Positions 18,821 to 28,771 of a stretch of 56,480 bases of DNA are shown piece after piece; the first letter of the stretch is position 1, and every line of letters starts with the position of its first letter. The notes below the pieces were generated by a model that worked only from the letters and a program-made list of their open reading frames with translations, was not told where the DNA came from and did no database searches. The DNA comes from Bacteroidota bacterium (GTDB lineage Bacteria; Bacteroidota; Bacteroidia; Chitinophagales; Saprospiraceae). A program made the translations under genes and the position numbers. The DNA is taken from NCBI GenBank assembly GCA_024743405.1, contig JANSWP010000044.1, forward strand, positions 1 to 56,480. Direction: 5' to 3'.

Positions 18821-20602
18821 TTATCTCATTTGAAACTTCCATAAATCTGAGTATAGCCCTGCTTGATTAATCAGATTATCGTGGTCACCCATTTCTAAAA
18901 TTTGTCCATTTCCTAAAACTATTATTTTCTCTGCTTGGCGAATAGTAGATAGTCGATGTGCTATTATAATGGCTGTTCGATCTAGGGTCAAATATTCTAA
19001 ATTTTCTTGGATCGCTTTTTCAGTTTCCATGTCTACCGAGCTTGTTGCTTCATCCAGAATCAATATAGGAGCATCTTTCAAAATAGCTCTAGCAATACTT
19101 AATCTTTGTCGTTGCCCTCCCGATAATTTAATTCCACGTTCTCCAATAATGGAATCATATCCATTAGGGAGCGTCGAAATGAATTCATGCAATTGTGATT
19201 TTTGAGCAGCCTCTATGATTTTTGACTTTTCAAAGTGGCCCATTCCATAGGCGATATTTTCCTCTATTGTGCCATGAAATAAATATACATCTTGACTAAC
19301 TAATGCAATATTTTGACGTAAATCGGTCATATCCAAATCCCTCAAATCAATACCTTCCAATTTTATTGAACCGTCAGTAACATCATATAACCTCATCAAT
19401 AGTTTTATCAAGGTGGTTTTGCCTGCTCCAGTTAGCCCAACGACTCCAATATTTTGTCCCTTTTCAATTTGAAGATTTAATCCCTTTAAAATGGAGATAC
19501 CTTCTTTGTAGGAAAAATGTACATCTTCCATAGAAATGTTTCCCAAAGACAGAGGTAAAGGGACCGGTTGATCTGGATTTTGAATAATATTGGGAGTATC
19601 AATTAAACCAAAAACTCTCCTTGCAGAAGCTCGTGCCCGCTCGAATTCATCAAAAACGGAGCCTAACCTTGTGATTGGCCAAAGCAAACGTTGAATCATC
19701 ATGGCGAAAAAAGCAAGACTCCCTAATGAAAACTGAGGAGGTGTCTGAATTGCCCAATAAGCACCAATAACTAGCGTACTTGCAAAACCTATTGCAATAA
19801 TCATTCGAATAATTGGGACATAAACTGAGCTCCACCGGATAGCTCTAAAATTCGCATTTCGATAATTTTCCGATACCTCATTAACTCGCTTTTTTTCAAA
19901 TGATTCGGCTGTAAAGCTTTTGATGACCATGATTCCAGAAATATTGTTTTCAAGTCGATTGCTCAACTTTCCAACAGCTTCACGTACCTCCTTATAATAA
20001 GGTGAAACCTTTTTTTGATAATAAAAACTGCCCAAAATGATAAATGGAATTGGCAACATCCCTAAAATACCAAGCGGTAGATTGACCATAATCAATGTCC
20101 AACCAGCAAAGAGAACCAAAACAATCATTTGAATAATTTCATTAAAACTAGTATTCAGGAATCTTTCAAGTTGATTGATATCATCATTAAGCATAGCCAT
20201 CAAATTACCTGTTCTTTGCTCTTCAAAAAATGCAATTTCACGGCTTTGCATTTTGCCATAAGCCACCATTCTTAAATCATGCTGAACTCTTTGGGCAAGA
20301 CGCATAAATTCCCTTTTAAATGACCATTCGAATAGGCTTTCAAATCCAAAAATGAGAAAAGTCAAAACCCCTAAAAAGAGGATAACAGAAAAAGTATTTT
20401 GAGTAAGTTCTTCCCCACCCCATCTCTGAATCCAATTCGGAGTTTGTCCAGCTGCCGTATCAATGATCCAGGCTGTTAATATCGGTGGCATTAGATCAAA
20501 TAGCTTATTGATAACACTTGAAGCAACTGCCCAAATGACACTTTTTCGATAGTTTTTCAAGAAGTGAAAAAGGCGAAACATGGGGCTTTTAGGCTGAATC
20601 AT
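18821..20602 (-). CDS. ABC exporter, fused permease and ATPase (MsbA/multidrug type)
   Basis: 593 residues. Six transmembrane helices lie in the first 320 residues. The nucleotide-binding domain has Walker A GLTGAGKTT at 389-397, the signature LSGGQRQR starting at 493, Walker B ILILDE ending at E518, and the switch histidine at H549 (AHRLSTI). All catalytic residues are present, so a homodimeric type IV exporter for lipid or drug is expected. It stands alone on the minus strand between convergent receptor and sucD transcripts; the substrate cannot be told. Confidence 0.93.
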   Translation of the reverse strand: MIQPKSPMFRLFHFLKNYRKSVIWAVASSVINKLFDLMPPILTAWIIDTAAGQTPNWIQRWGGEELTQNTFSVILFLGVLTFLIFGFESLFEWSFKREFMRLAQRVQHDLRMVAYGKMQSREIAFFEEQRTGNLMAMLNDDINQLERFLNTSFNEIIQMIVLVLFAGWTLIMVNLPLGILGMLPIPFIILGSFYYQKKVSPYYKEVREAVGKLSNRLENNISGIMVIKSFTAESFEKKRVNEVSENYRNANFRAIRWSSVYVPIIRMIIAIGFASTLVIGAYWAIQTPPQFSLGSLAFFAMMIQRLLWPITRLGSVFDEFERARASARRVFGLIDTPNIIQNPDQPVPLPLSLGNISMEDVHFSYKEGISILKGLNLQIEKGQNIGVVGLTGAGKTTLIKLLMRLYDVTDGSIKLEGIDLRDLDMTDLRQNIALVSQDVYLFHGTIEENIAYGMGHFEKSKIIEAAQKSQLHEFISTLPNGYDSIIGERGIKLSGGQRQRLSIARAILKDAPILILDEATSSVDMETEKAIQENLEYLTLDRTAIIIAHRLSTIRQAEKIIVLGNGQILEMGDHDNLINQAGLYSDLWKFQMR

Positions 20603-20691
20603 TTTGAAAGATTTTTTTTGGAATGAAGATATGGTTTTTTTTTGCTGATTTAGGGTGTAGGAAATAAATTACAGTATAACATTAGCATAAA

Positions 20692-20729
20692 AAAAGCGAG
20701 TTCGAATGTCACCACTCAAACTCGCTTTT
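20692..20729 (-). terminator. Terminator after sucD
   Basis: An 11-bp perfect stem (aaaagcgagtt at 20692-20702, aactcgctttt at 20719-20729) has a run of A on the left, which gives a U-tract on the minus strand. It lies 24 bp past the sucD stop. Confidence 0.85.
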
Positions 20730-20753
20730 ATATATCTCAAAGAATTAATCAGG

Positions 20754-21626
20754 TTAATTCTCCAAAGCTTTTCGCATTGTTTCACCAATATCAGCAGGTG
20801 ATTTCACTACATGAATACCACACGCCTCCATAATTTTCATTTTCGCCTCAGCAGTATCATCTGCACCACCGATAATCGCTCCCGCGTGTCCCATTGTACG
20901 ACCTTTTGGAGCTGTCTGACCAGCAATAAATCCAACAACTGGCTTTGTACCATTTGCTTTAATCCAATTAGCAGCTTCTGCTTCCATCCCACCACCAATT
21001 TCTCCAATCATTACGATACCATCCGTTTCAGGATCATTCATTAATAATTCGACAGCCTCTTTTGTAGAAGTTCCTACAATTGGATCTCCACCGATTCCAA
21101 TGCAAGTCGATTGTCCCATACCTGCTTTAGTTACCTGATCAACAGCTTCATAAGTCAATGTTCCAGAACGAGAAACGATACCAATTCTTCCCGGATTATG
21201 AATAAACCCAGGCATAATTCCAACCTTAGCTTCACCTGGAGTCATCACACCTGGACAATTAGGGCCAACCATACGGCAATCAAAATTTTTCAGGTAAGCA
21301 TTAACTTTGACCATATCTTGAACAGGAATGCCTTCCGTAATCGTAATAATGACTTTTATGCCTGCTTCAGCAGCTTCCATAATGGCATCTGCCGCAAAAC
21401 GAGGAGGGACAAAAATGATAGTCGTGTCCGCACCAACTTTATTAACCGCTTCTGAAACGGTATTAAAAACAGGTTTTCCTAAATGTTCTTGCCCTCCTTT
21501 GCCAGGAGTCACACCGCCGACGACATTGGTACCGTATTCTATCATTTGACCAGCATGGAAAGATCCTTCCTTACCAGTGAAACCTTGAACAATAATATTC
21601 GAATTTTTAGTTACTAAAACTGCCAT
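20754..21626 (-). CDS. sucD: Succinyl-CoA synthetase alpha subunit
   Basis: 290 residues, the usual length. The CoA-binding N-terminus contains [14 protein letters not shown] (15-28), and the phosphorylated active-site histidine is H247 in [10 protein letters not shown]. With SucC it interconverts succinyl-CoA and succinate with ATP or GTP in the TCA cycle. No sucC is present in the window; split sucC and sucD loci are common in Bacteroidota. The gene is the last of a same-strand run carA-eno-divIC-sucD with gaps of 87-112 bp. Confidence 0.97.
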   Translation of the reverse strand: MAVLVTKNSNIIVQGFTGKEGSFHAGQMIEYGTNVVGGVTPGKGGQEHLGKPVFNTVSEAVNKVGADTTIIFVPPRFAADAIMEAAEAGIKVIITITEGIPVQDMVKVNAYLKNFDCRMVGPNCPGVMTPGEAKVGIMPGFIHNPGRIGIVSRSGTLTYEAVDQVTKAGMGQSTCIGIGGDPIVGTSTKEAVELLMNDPETDGIVMIGEIGGGMEAEAANWIKANGTKPVVGFIAGQTAPKGRTMGHAGAIIGGADDTAEAKMKIMEACGIHVVKSPADIGETMRKALEN

Positions 21627-21719
21627 GTTTGCATTTACGATTTACAGTGTCTGATGTATAATTTTGGAACTTGCCCAAAATTTCATCTCTATATTACATT
21701 TATTTTTTCTCACAAAACT

Positions 21720-22046
21720 TTACTCTTCCTTATTGACGATGATAAATACATCCTCATTGGACTTTTGCATATAATATTTTTCCCGAGCAAATTTCTCTTG
21801 ATTCAATTCTAAATTCAGTAAATCCTTTCGCACGCTTTTGATTTGATCTTCATAATAGACCTTATCAAATTCTAATCTTTCAACTGAACCACTCAATTGC
21901 CACTGAGTCATTAAATCATGCTTATCAAAGAATACCATCCAAGCAAAAAACAAAATCAAAATTAGAAAATATCGATTTTGTAGAGGCGCTGGTATTTCTT
22001 TTAAAAGAACCTGAATTGGATTCGGCTTACTAGGTCTTAATGCCAT
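21720..22046 (-). CDS. Septum formation initiator (FtsB/DivIC-like)
   Basis: 108 residues. A basic cytoplasmic N-terminus is followed by one transmembrane helix at about 26-40. A short coiled coil comes next (residues about 52-85) and a segment FAREKYYMQKSNEDVFII typical of the DivIC/FtsB family, which holds the FtsQLB divisome complex together in the periplasm. Its place directly after eno supports the call, since eno and a divIC-like gene are neighbours in many bacteria. Similarity is structural rather than strongly residue-specific. Confidence 0.85.
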   Translation of the reverse strand: MALRPSKPNPIQVLLKEIPAPLQNRYFLILILFFAWMVFFDKHDLMTQWQLSGSVERLEFDKVYYEDQIKSVRKDLLNLELNQEKFAREKYYMQKSNEDVFIIVNKEE

Positions 22047-22158
22047 AAGTATTGTGTTTTCTCAGCGCTAAGATATACACAAATTTAAAAGGTGATCTAA
22101 TGTTTGAGAATGAAAATCATAAACAGAAAGACCAAGAGACATTAATGCTCTACCTTTT

Positions 22159-23448
<1,290 letters not shown>

Positions 23449-23529
23449 TTAATATTTTATTTAAAAAAACTTTGGTTTGGGCTGAGGAAGAACTGTAAAA
23501 ATAGTTTTCAAAAGTACCATTACAGTTAG

Positions 23530-24645
23530 TTAAGCTGTTGCAGGAACCTTACTTTCCTTCATCATTTCAATAAACTCATCAAACAAATACCTTGAATCGT
23601 GTGGACCAGGGCTTGCCTCAGGATGATATTGAACTGAAAAAGCTTTCTTATTCTTAATTCGAATGCCTTCAATTGTGGCGTCATTCAAATTAACATGTGT
23701 GATTTCTACTTTGTCTGTATTCGCATTAATTGCTTCTGGACTCACACCAAATCCATGATTTTGGCTAGTGATTTCTCCTTTGCCAGATATTAAATTCTTT
23801 ACTGGATGATTAATACCACGGTGTCCATGATGCATCTTGTAGGTAGGAATATCCACCGCTAATGCTAAAATCTGGTGCCCTAAACAAATCCCAAACAAGG
23901 GTTTGTCCTCTGCCAAGATCCTTTTTGCAGTATTCACTGCATATTGTGCAGGGGCTGGATCTCCAGGTCCATTTGATAGAAAATAGCCGTCTGGTTCCCA
24001 AGCTTTTAATTCTGCATAAGGTGTCTTTGCTGGAAAAACCTTCACGTAACAATTACGATCAGCAAAACACTTCAAAATATTTTTCTTACATCCTAAATCC
24101 AAGACTGCAATCTTAAAATCTGCACCAGGATCACCCAAAGTATAACTCTCTTTCGTACTCACTACAGAGGCTAATTCAAGACCTTCCATATTAGGTACTT
24201 TAGAAAGTTGCTTTTTCAAGTTCTCTAAATCAGTGGTTTCAGAAGAGATGATACAATTCATTGCTCCTTTATCTCTAATATGACGCACAATTGCTCTTGT
24301 GTCGACATCAGAAATACCAACTAAACCTTCTCTTTCGAAATATTCTTGAATGGATTGATCACCTACGATGCGTGAATATTGCCAAGTGAAGTTTTTACAA
24401 ATCAAACCTGAAATCTTGATATTTTCAGATTCTACTTCTAGGTCTTTTGTTCCATAATTTCCAATGTGTGCATTGGTCATTACCAAACATTGCCCATAAT
24501 AGGATGGATCTGTAAAAATTTCTTGGTAACCCGTCATTCCGGTGTTAAAGGCAATTTCACCAGTGGTGGTGCCAATTTTGCCTGCTGACTTCCCGTAAAA
24601 TACGGTACCATCTTGGAGTAATAAAACTGCTGGAACTGCTTGCAT
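23530..24645 (-). CDS. carA: Carbamoyl-phosphate synthase small (glutaminase) subunit
   Basis: 371 residues. The glutaminase triad is visible as C254 (FGICLGHQ), H341 and E343 (VQYHPEAS). The N-terminal domain has the family segment GEIAFNTGMTGYQEI. It supplies ammonia from glutamine to the CarB large subunit for pyrimidine and arginine synthesis; carB is not in the window. A promoter-like box sits 36 bp upstream and the gene heads the carA-eno-divIC-sucD run. Confidence 0.97.
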   Translation of the reverse strand: MQAVPAVLLLQDGTVFYGKSAGKIGTTTGEIAFNTGMTGYQEIFTDPSYYGQCLVMTNAHIGNYGTKDLEVESENIKISGLICKNFTWQYSRIVGDQSIQEYFEREGLVGISDVDTRAIVRHIRDKGAMNCIISSETTDLENLKKQLSKVPNMEGLELASVVSTKESYTLGDPGADFKIAVLDLGCKKNILKCFADRNCYVKVFPAKTPYAELKAWEPDGYFLSNGPGDPAPAQYAVNTAKRILAEDKPLFGICLGHQILALAVDIPTYKMHHGHRGINHPVKNLISGKGEITSQNHGFGVSPEAINANTDKVEITHVNLNDATIEGIRIKNKKAFSVQYHPEASPGPHDSRYLFDEFIEMMKESKVPATA

Positions 24646-24680
24646 TCTGTTAATTTTTTACCCTTTTTAAAAAATCGGCG

Positions 24681-24688
24681 CAAAGATA
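24681..24688 (-). promoter_or_regulatory. Candidate -7 box for carA
   Basis: On the minus strand this reads TATCTTTG followed by CGCCG, an excellent match to TAnnTTTG. It would give a leader of about 30 nt before the carA ATG. Confidence 0.6.
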
Positions 24689-24958
24689 GAAGAATGTTTA
24701 ATAAACGATGAAGGATGTTTAATAAACTAATTAACAATTTTTTTCAGACCATAAACTACCCATTTAGTTATTTGAAAAAAATAACGAGAAAAAATAAGTC
24801 CGACATTTTTAAATAATAGATTTTAGGTTTAACAAGGTAAAAAAAGATGGTGATGCAGACCATTCTAGGTTGGTATATACCCAAAGATAAAAAGGCTTTT
24901 TAACGCCGCAAAAGTTCAAAAAATACATCGGCAAATGTCGGAGTTATTCTTTAGACGT
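24689..24958. other. Gene-free stretch between carA promoter and element C
   Basis: AT-rich sequence, no coding frame supported on either strand. Nothing beyond poly-A and poly-T runs was recognised. Confidence 0.5.
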
Positions 24959-25124
24959 TAAGTGCTTGGACAGAAATAACTCTCACATATTATGACGGAC
25001 TATTTTTTCACCATATTTCGTTAAAAATACTCGCCATATCTATGGATATGCCTGTGCTTTTTGCCTCGTCTGGCAAAAAAATAGTTTTCGTCAAATATGG
25101 AACCTATTTCTGTCCAAGCACTTA
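24959..25124 (-). repeat. Hairpin element copy C
   Basis: The ends are a perfect 20-bp inverted repeat (taagtgcttggacagaaata at 24959-24978, complement at 25105-25124), with weaker pairing continuing inward. The 50-nt core at 25019-25068, read on the minus strand, matches copy B at about 44 positions. The central stem is catatc/gatatg here, where copy B has catacc/ggtatg; the C-G to T-A swap keeps the pairing. The arms are unrelated in sequence to those of A and B. The element lies between the divergent carA and SprB-repeat genes. Confidence 0.88.
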
Positions 25125-25318
25125 CTAAATGGCGGATATTCGTTAGTCAGCAATAATTTTTCAAAAAAAAATAAAAAAATACTATTCCTACCCAACCTTT
25201 CCCCTTTCATTGTCGTGAGTACCATTGAAAAGCAAAAAGACGTCTTTCAAACTTTTAATATTCACGTTCAAATCTTAAAAAACAAATTAACTCTTAATTT
25301 AAAAAAATAAAGAATCCG

Positions 25319-28111
25319 ATGAGAAAGATTTTCATGTTATTACTCGCTTCTTTTTTCATGTTGGGTCTGAATGCTCAACAACTGACCGTCTCTGGTGCAG
25401 TTAGCGATGAATTTGGTAACCTTATTCCCGATGTCATAATTATTATTGACTTACCTTCTAACAACCCTATTAATCCGGGGTATACATCTACACACATAAC
25501 TGATAGCAATGGGTTTTATTCAGATGCCATTCCCTTAAATAATAATCAGTCTCAAGGTTTTGGTTCTGTTGCGATGGTCGATTGTAATGGGCAAATTCAA
25601 ATTCAAAATATTAGTTGGTTTCCTGGTAATATGGACTTGGAAGTCAATTTTGTCTATTGTGTGAATATTGTGGTTCCTAATTGTGATGTAACTATTGGAA
25701 TTGATTCAACTGCATCAGGTGCAATGTTAACTGCAAATGCAACTGGAACAGCTCCTTTTACTTATTTATGGAGTACTGGCGAGACAACTCAATCAGTTGC
25801 CCTTGATCCTGCAATCTTCATTGATTATTGTGTAATGGTTACGGACGCAGCTGGATGTATTGCTGAAACATGCCTTTTTATTAATCCACCAAATGGTTGC
25901 TTCGTAGAAATTGAATTAGACTCTGTGAACGGAGGGCTAGCGTTGACCGCTCTTCCTGCAGGAACTGCTCCTTTTACTTATGTTTGGAGCACAGGTGAAT
26001 TAACTCAAACTGTTCCTTATAACCCTAGTGGAACACCACAATGTGTAACGGTTACAGATGCTGATGGATGTGTGGCAGAAAGTTGCTTTTGGGGCTTTCC
26101 GGGGAATTGTTCTGTAGAAATCGAATTAGATTCTACAAATAGTGGATTAGTGTTAACGGCAATAGCTGATGGAACGGCTCCTTTTACTTATCAATGGATC
26201 ACTGGCGAAACGACTCAAAGCATCCCTTATACGCCTAACGGTATTTTCAACTGCGTAATAGTGACTGATGCAGATGGATGTGTCGCAGAAAACTGTTATT
26301 GGGGATTCCCTGGCGATTGTTCTGTTGTAATTTATGAGGACAGTACTGGAGCTGCAGGATTAGTGCTAACGGCTGACGCGCAAGGAACCGCCCCTTTTAC
26401 TTATTTATGGGATAATGGAGAAACAACTCAATCTATCACTCCTGACCCTAATGCTGTTGAACATTGCGTAGTGGTAACTGACGCAGCAGGATGTACATCT
26501 ACAGCTTGTTATTGGTTTAATGGAGGAAGTGACTGTGGTGTTTGGTTATTTTATGATTGTCCAATAGGAAGTGTACCTACCATTATTCCAGAGACATGGG
26601 GAACTGCTCCTTTCACTTACTTATGGAGCACAGGAGAGACAACTGAAACTATCATTCCGGCCATTTCTGGCGAATATTGTGTAACAGTGACTGACGCAGA
26701 AGATTGTGTCTCTGAAAGTTGTATTTGGGTTGATATCATTACAGTAGATCCTTGTGGAGTAGATATTTATGTTGATGCAATGGGTAATCATCTTATTGCA
26801 GAAGCATGGGGTGTAGGACCTTACACTTACGAATGGTCAACAGGTGAAACTACAGCAGAAATTGAAATCGATCCTAATCTTACAGATTATTGTGTGACCG
26901 TTGTAGATGCTGATAGTTGTGTAACAACAGGTTGCATTACCATTTGGGGACAAGGAGGTTGTGAAGTAATCATAACAGAAATCTCTGACAGTTCTAATGT
27001 ATCCTTACTTTGGGCAGAAATCATTGGTGGTAATCCAAATCAATTTTTCGAATATGTCTGGAGCACAGGAGAAACTGGTCCAGTTATTTTCCCTCAACAA
27101 TCTGGAGATTACTGTGTAACAGTTACCTCTTCTGATGGATGCGTTTCTACTGCATGTATTACCCTTCTTTTAGCTCCAAATACAGGAATCAGCGGTTGGG
27201 TATTTGTACATGATAGTTTACAAGCTCCTTCAGGCGTCTTTGGTGATGCTTATTTATTCAAAATAGATCCTAATACTGGCACTCCTGAGCAAGTTGACCA
27301 AATGCCACTTGAACCACTTTTTATTGGCTACCGATACAATTTTGGCACAGTTGACGATGGGGAATACCTCGTAAGAGTGGTCATTGATCCAAACTCTCCA
27401 GGTTTTGATGAATACTTGCCTACTTATTATGGAGATACTGAATTATGGGATGCCGCAACCGTTATCCAAATACCAAGTATTTTTGCACAATCTTATGATA
27501 TTATCTTAGTCAAAGCCAATGGTTTATTAGGACCAGGCGGTATCAATGGAGTTGTTTATGAAGGCGACGGATTAGTGGGCTCGAATGATGACAGAGGTGA
27601 TGGCGATCCAGTTGAAGGTGTTTCAATTATCCTTTATAATCAAGCAGAAATGCCTGTATCAATGAGCATGACTAATGAGGATGGCGAATTCGAATTCCCA
27701 AGTTTGCCATGGGGAACGTATAAAGTTTTGGTTGAAATAACTGGAAAAGATCATGCATTCTATTGGGTTACGATTGGTCCAGATAATCCAAATGCAAGTA
27801 ATATCGTTTTTGAAGTCAATGAAAATGAGGTAACTACAGGAATTTCAGAAATTTTAGTGAATCAAACGGTTCAAATATTCCCTAATCCAACTTCATCCGA
27901 TTTGAATATTGTATTTGAATTGACGGATAATTTGGATGCTCAGTTTACTTTGACTGATGTTACCGGAAAAGTTGTTTTCTTTGAGAACCTTTCCCTAACG
28001 AATGGGAAACAACAATTGAACTTCAACATTGCCGATTTGCCTAATGGTGTTTTCTTTGCGAACATCAACACAGGTAAAAATGTAATTTCGAAGAAAGTTA
28101 TTAAACACTAA
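25319..28111 (+). CDS. T9SS-exported protein with seven SprB-like repeats
   Basis: 930 residues. The signal peptide is 1-19 (GLNAQ). An N-terminal beta domain spans about 20-118. Seven repeats of about 65-70 residues follow, centred on TAPFTYLWSTGETTQ and YCVTVTDADGC, starting near 121, 193, 263, 333, 405, 478 and 547. Each has paired cysteines that could form disulfides. Residues 622-735 are a further beta region and 741-840 a SdrD/CnaB-like domain (GVSIILYNQAEMPVSMSM...DGEFEFPSLPWGTYKV). Residues 852-930 are the type IX sorting domain (QIFPNPTSSDLNI to KKVIKH). It should be exported across the outer membrane and released or attached at the surface. It heads a same-strand locus with an ECF sigma factor. 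Confidence 0.92.
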   Translation: MRKIFMLLLASFFMLGLNAQQLTVSGAVSDEFGNLIPDVIIIIDLPSNNPINPGYTSTHITDSNGFYSDAIPLNNNQSQGFGSVAMVDCNGQIQIQNISWFPGNMDLEVNFVYCVNIVVPNCDVTIGIDSTASGAMLTANATGTAPFTYLWSTGETTQSVALDPAIFIDYCVMVTDAAGCIAETCLFINPPNGCFVEIELDSVNGGLALTALPAGTAPFTYVWSTGELTQTVPYNPSGTPQCVTVTDADGCVAESCFWGFPGNCSVEIELDSTNSGLVLTAIADGTAPFTYQWITGETTQSIPYTPNGIFNCVIVTDADGCVAENCYWGFPGDCSVVIYEDSTGAAGLVLTADAQGTAPFTYLWDNGETTQSITPDPNAVEHCVVVTDAAGCTSTACYWFNGGSDCGVWLFYDCPIGSVPTIIPETWGTAPFTYLWSTGETTETIIPAISGEYCVTVTDAEDCVSESCIWVDIITVDPCGVDIYVDAMGNHLIAEAWGVGPYTYEWSTGETTAEIEIDPNLTDYCVTVVDADSCVTTGCITIWGQGGCEVIITEISDSSNVSLLWAEIIGGNPNQFFEYVWSTGETGPVIFPQQSGDYCVTVTSSDGCVSTACITLLLAPNTGISGWVFVHDSLQAPSGVFGDAYLFKIDPNTGTPEQVDQMPLEPLFIGYRYNFGTVDDGEYLVRVVIDPNSPGFDEYLPTYYGDTELWDAATVIQIPSIFAQSYDIILVKANGLLGPGGINGVVYEGDGLVGSNDDRGDGDPVEGVSIILYNQAEMPVSMSMTNEDGEFEFPSLPWGTYKVLVEITGKDHAFYWVTIGPDNPNASNIVFEVNENEVTTGISEILVNQTVQIFPNPTSSDLNIVFELTDNLDAQFTLTDVTGKVVFFENLSLTNGKQQLNFNIADLPNGVFFANINTGKNVISKKVIKH

Positions 28112-28116
28112 AATTT

Positions 28117-28185
28117 AGTGATAAGAAATGAACGATGAGCGATAAGTAAGTAACTTATTCGCTCATCGTTCATCAGTTCATCACT
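28117..28185 (+). repeat. Long hairpin between SprB-repeat gene and sigma-factor gene
   Basis: A 14-bp perfect stem (tgaacgatgagcga at 28129-28142, complement at 28159-28172) is extended outward by agtgat/atcact (28117-28122 and 28180-28185). No U-run follows, so full termination is doubtful. It may be an mRNA end, an attenuator that lowers expression of the downstream sigma gene, or a repeat. The sequence is built from repeated gatgaacgatga-like units. Confidence 0.7.
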
Positions 28186-28192
28186 TCCGTAA

Positions 28193-28771
28193 ATGAACAT
28201 CCAGCCACAACTCATAAAAGACTGTAAGCGCGGAGATCGTAAAGCGCAATTTCAACTCTACAAGAGTTGCTTCAATGTTTTAATGGCTGTGTGTGTTCGA
28301 TACCAACAAAATGAAGAAGATGCAGCGGCAAGCTTGAATGCAGGTTTTTTGAAAATATTAAATAATCTCGACAAGTATAAACCTGAGGTACCGTTTATCG
28401 CTTGGATTAGAAGAATCATGATTAACACGATCATTGATGAATTTAGATCAAACCGAAAGGTAAAAGAACTAATTGAATATCAAGATTTTACAGAAAATAG
28501 CAACTATACCAATTTAGTAGATTTTAACGAGGCAGATAAACAGTTTGACGCAGAAAACCTAGAATTATTAATACAAGAATTACCCCCAATGAGCCAGAAA
28601 GTTTTTAATCTTTTTGCAATTGATGGCTTTAAACATAAAGAAATCGCCGATATGCTTGGCATCAGTGAAGGAACTTCAAAATGGCATCTAAATTTTGCTC
28701 GAAAAAAATTGCAAACAAGAATGAAAAAGATGATGAACGCAACGAAAGTTGTCAAAAAAATTGAGACATGA
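28193..28771 (+). CDS. ECF-type RNA polymerase sigma factor
   Basis: 192 residues. Sigma region 2 spans about 12-85, including EEDAAASLNAGFLKILNNLDKY and FIAWIRRIMINTIIDEFR. Region 4 spans about 125-180 with PPMSQKVFNLFAIDGF and the helix-turn-helix HKEIADMLGISEGTSKWHL. It lacks region 3 and other extensions, as in ECF sigma-70 factors. Its stop overlaps the next start (ATGA at 28768-28771), so the next gene is translationally coupled and is its likely regulator. Confidence 0.93.
   Translation: MNIQPQLIKDCKRGDRKAQFQLYKSCFNVLMAVCVRYQQNEEDAAASLNAGFLKILNNLDKYKPEVPFIAWIRRIMINTIIDEFRSNRKVKELIEYQDFTENSNYTNLVDFNEADKQFDAENLELLIQELPPMSQKVFNLFAIDGFKHKEIADMLGISEGTSKWHLNFARKKLQTRMKKMMNATKVVKKIET

Noticed and set aside
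24959-25124. Classical insertion sequence with 20-bp inverted ends
   Set aside because: The element is only about 166 bp with no transposase frame and no clear target-site duplication; a non-autonomous element remains possible.
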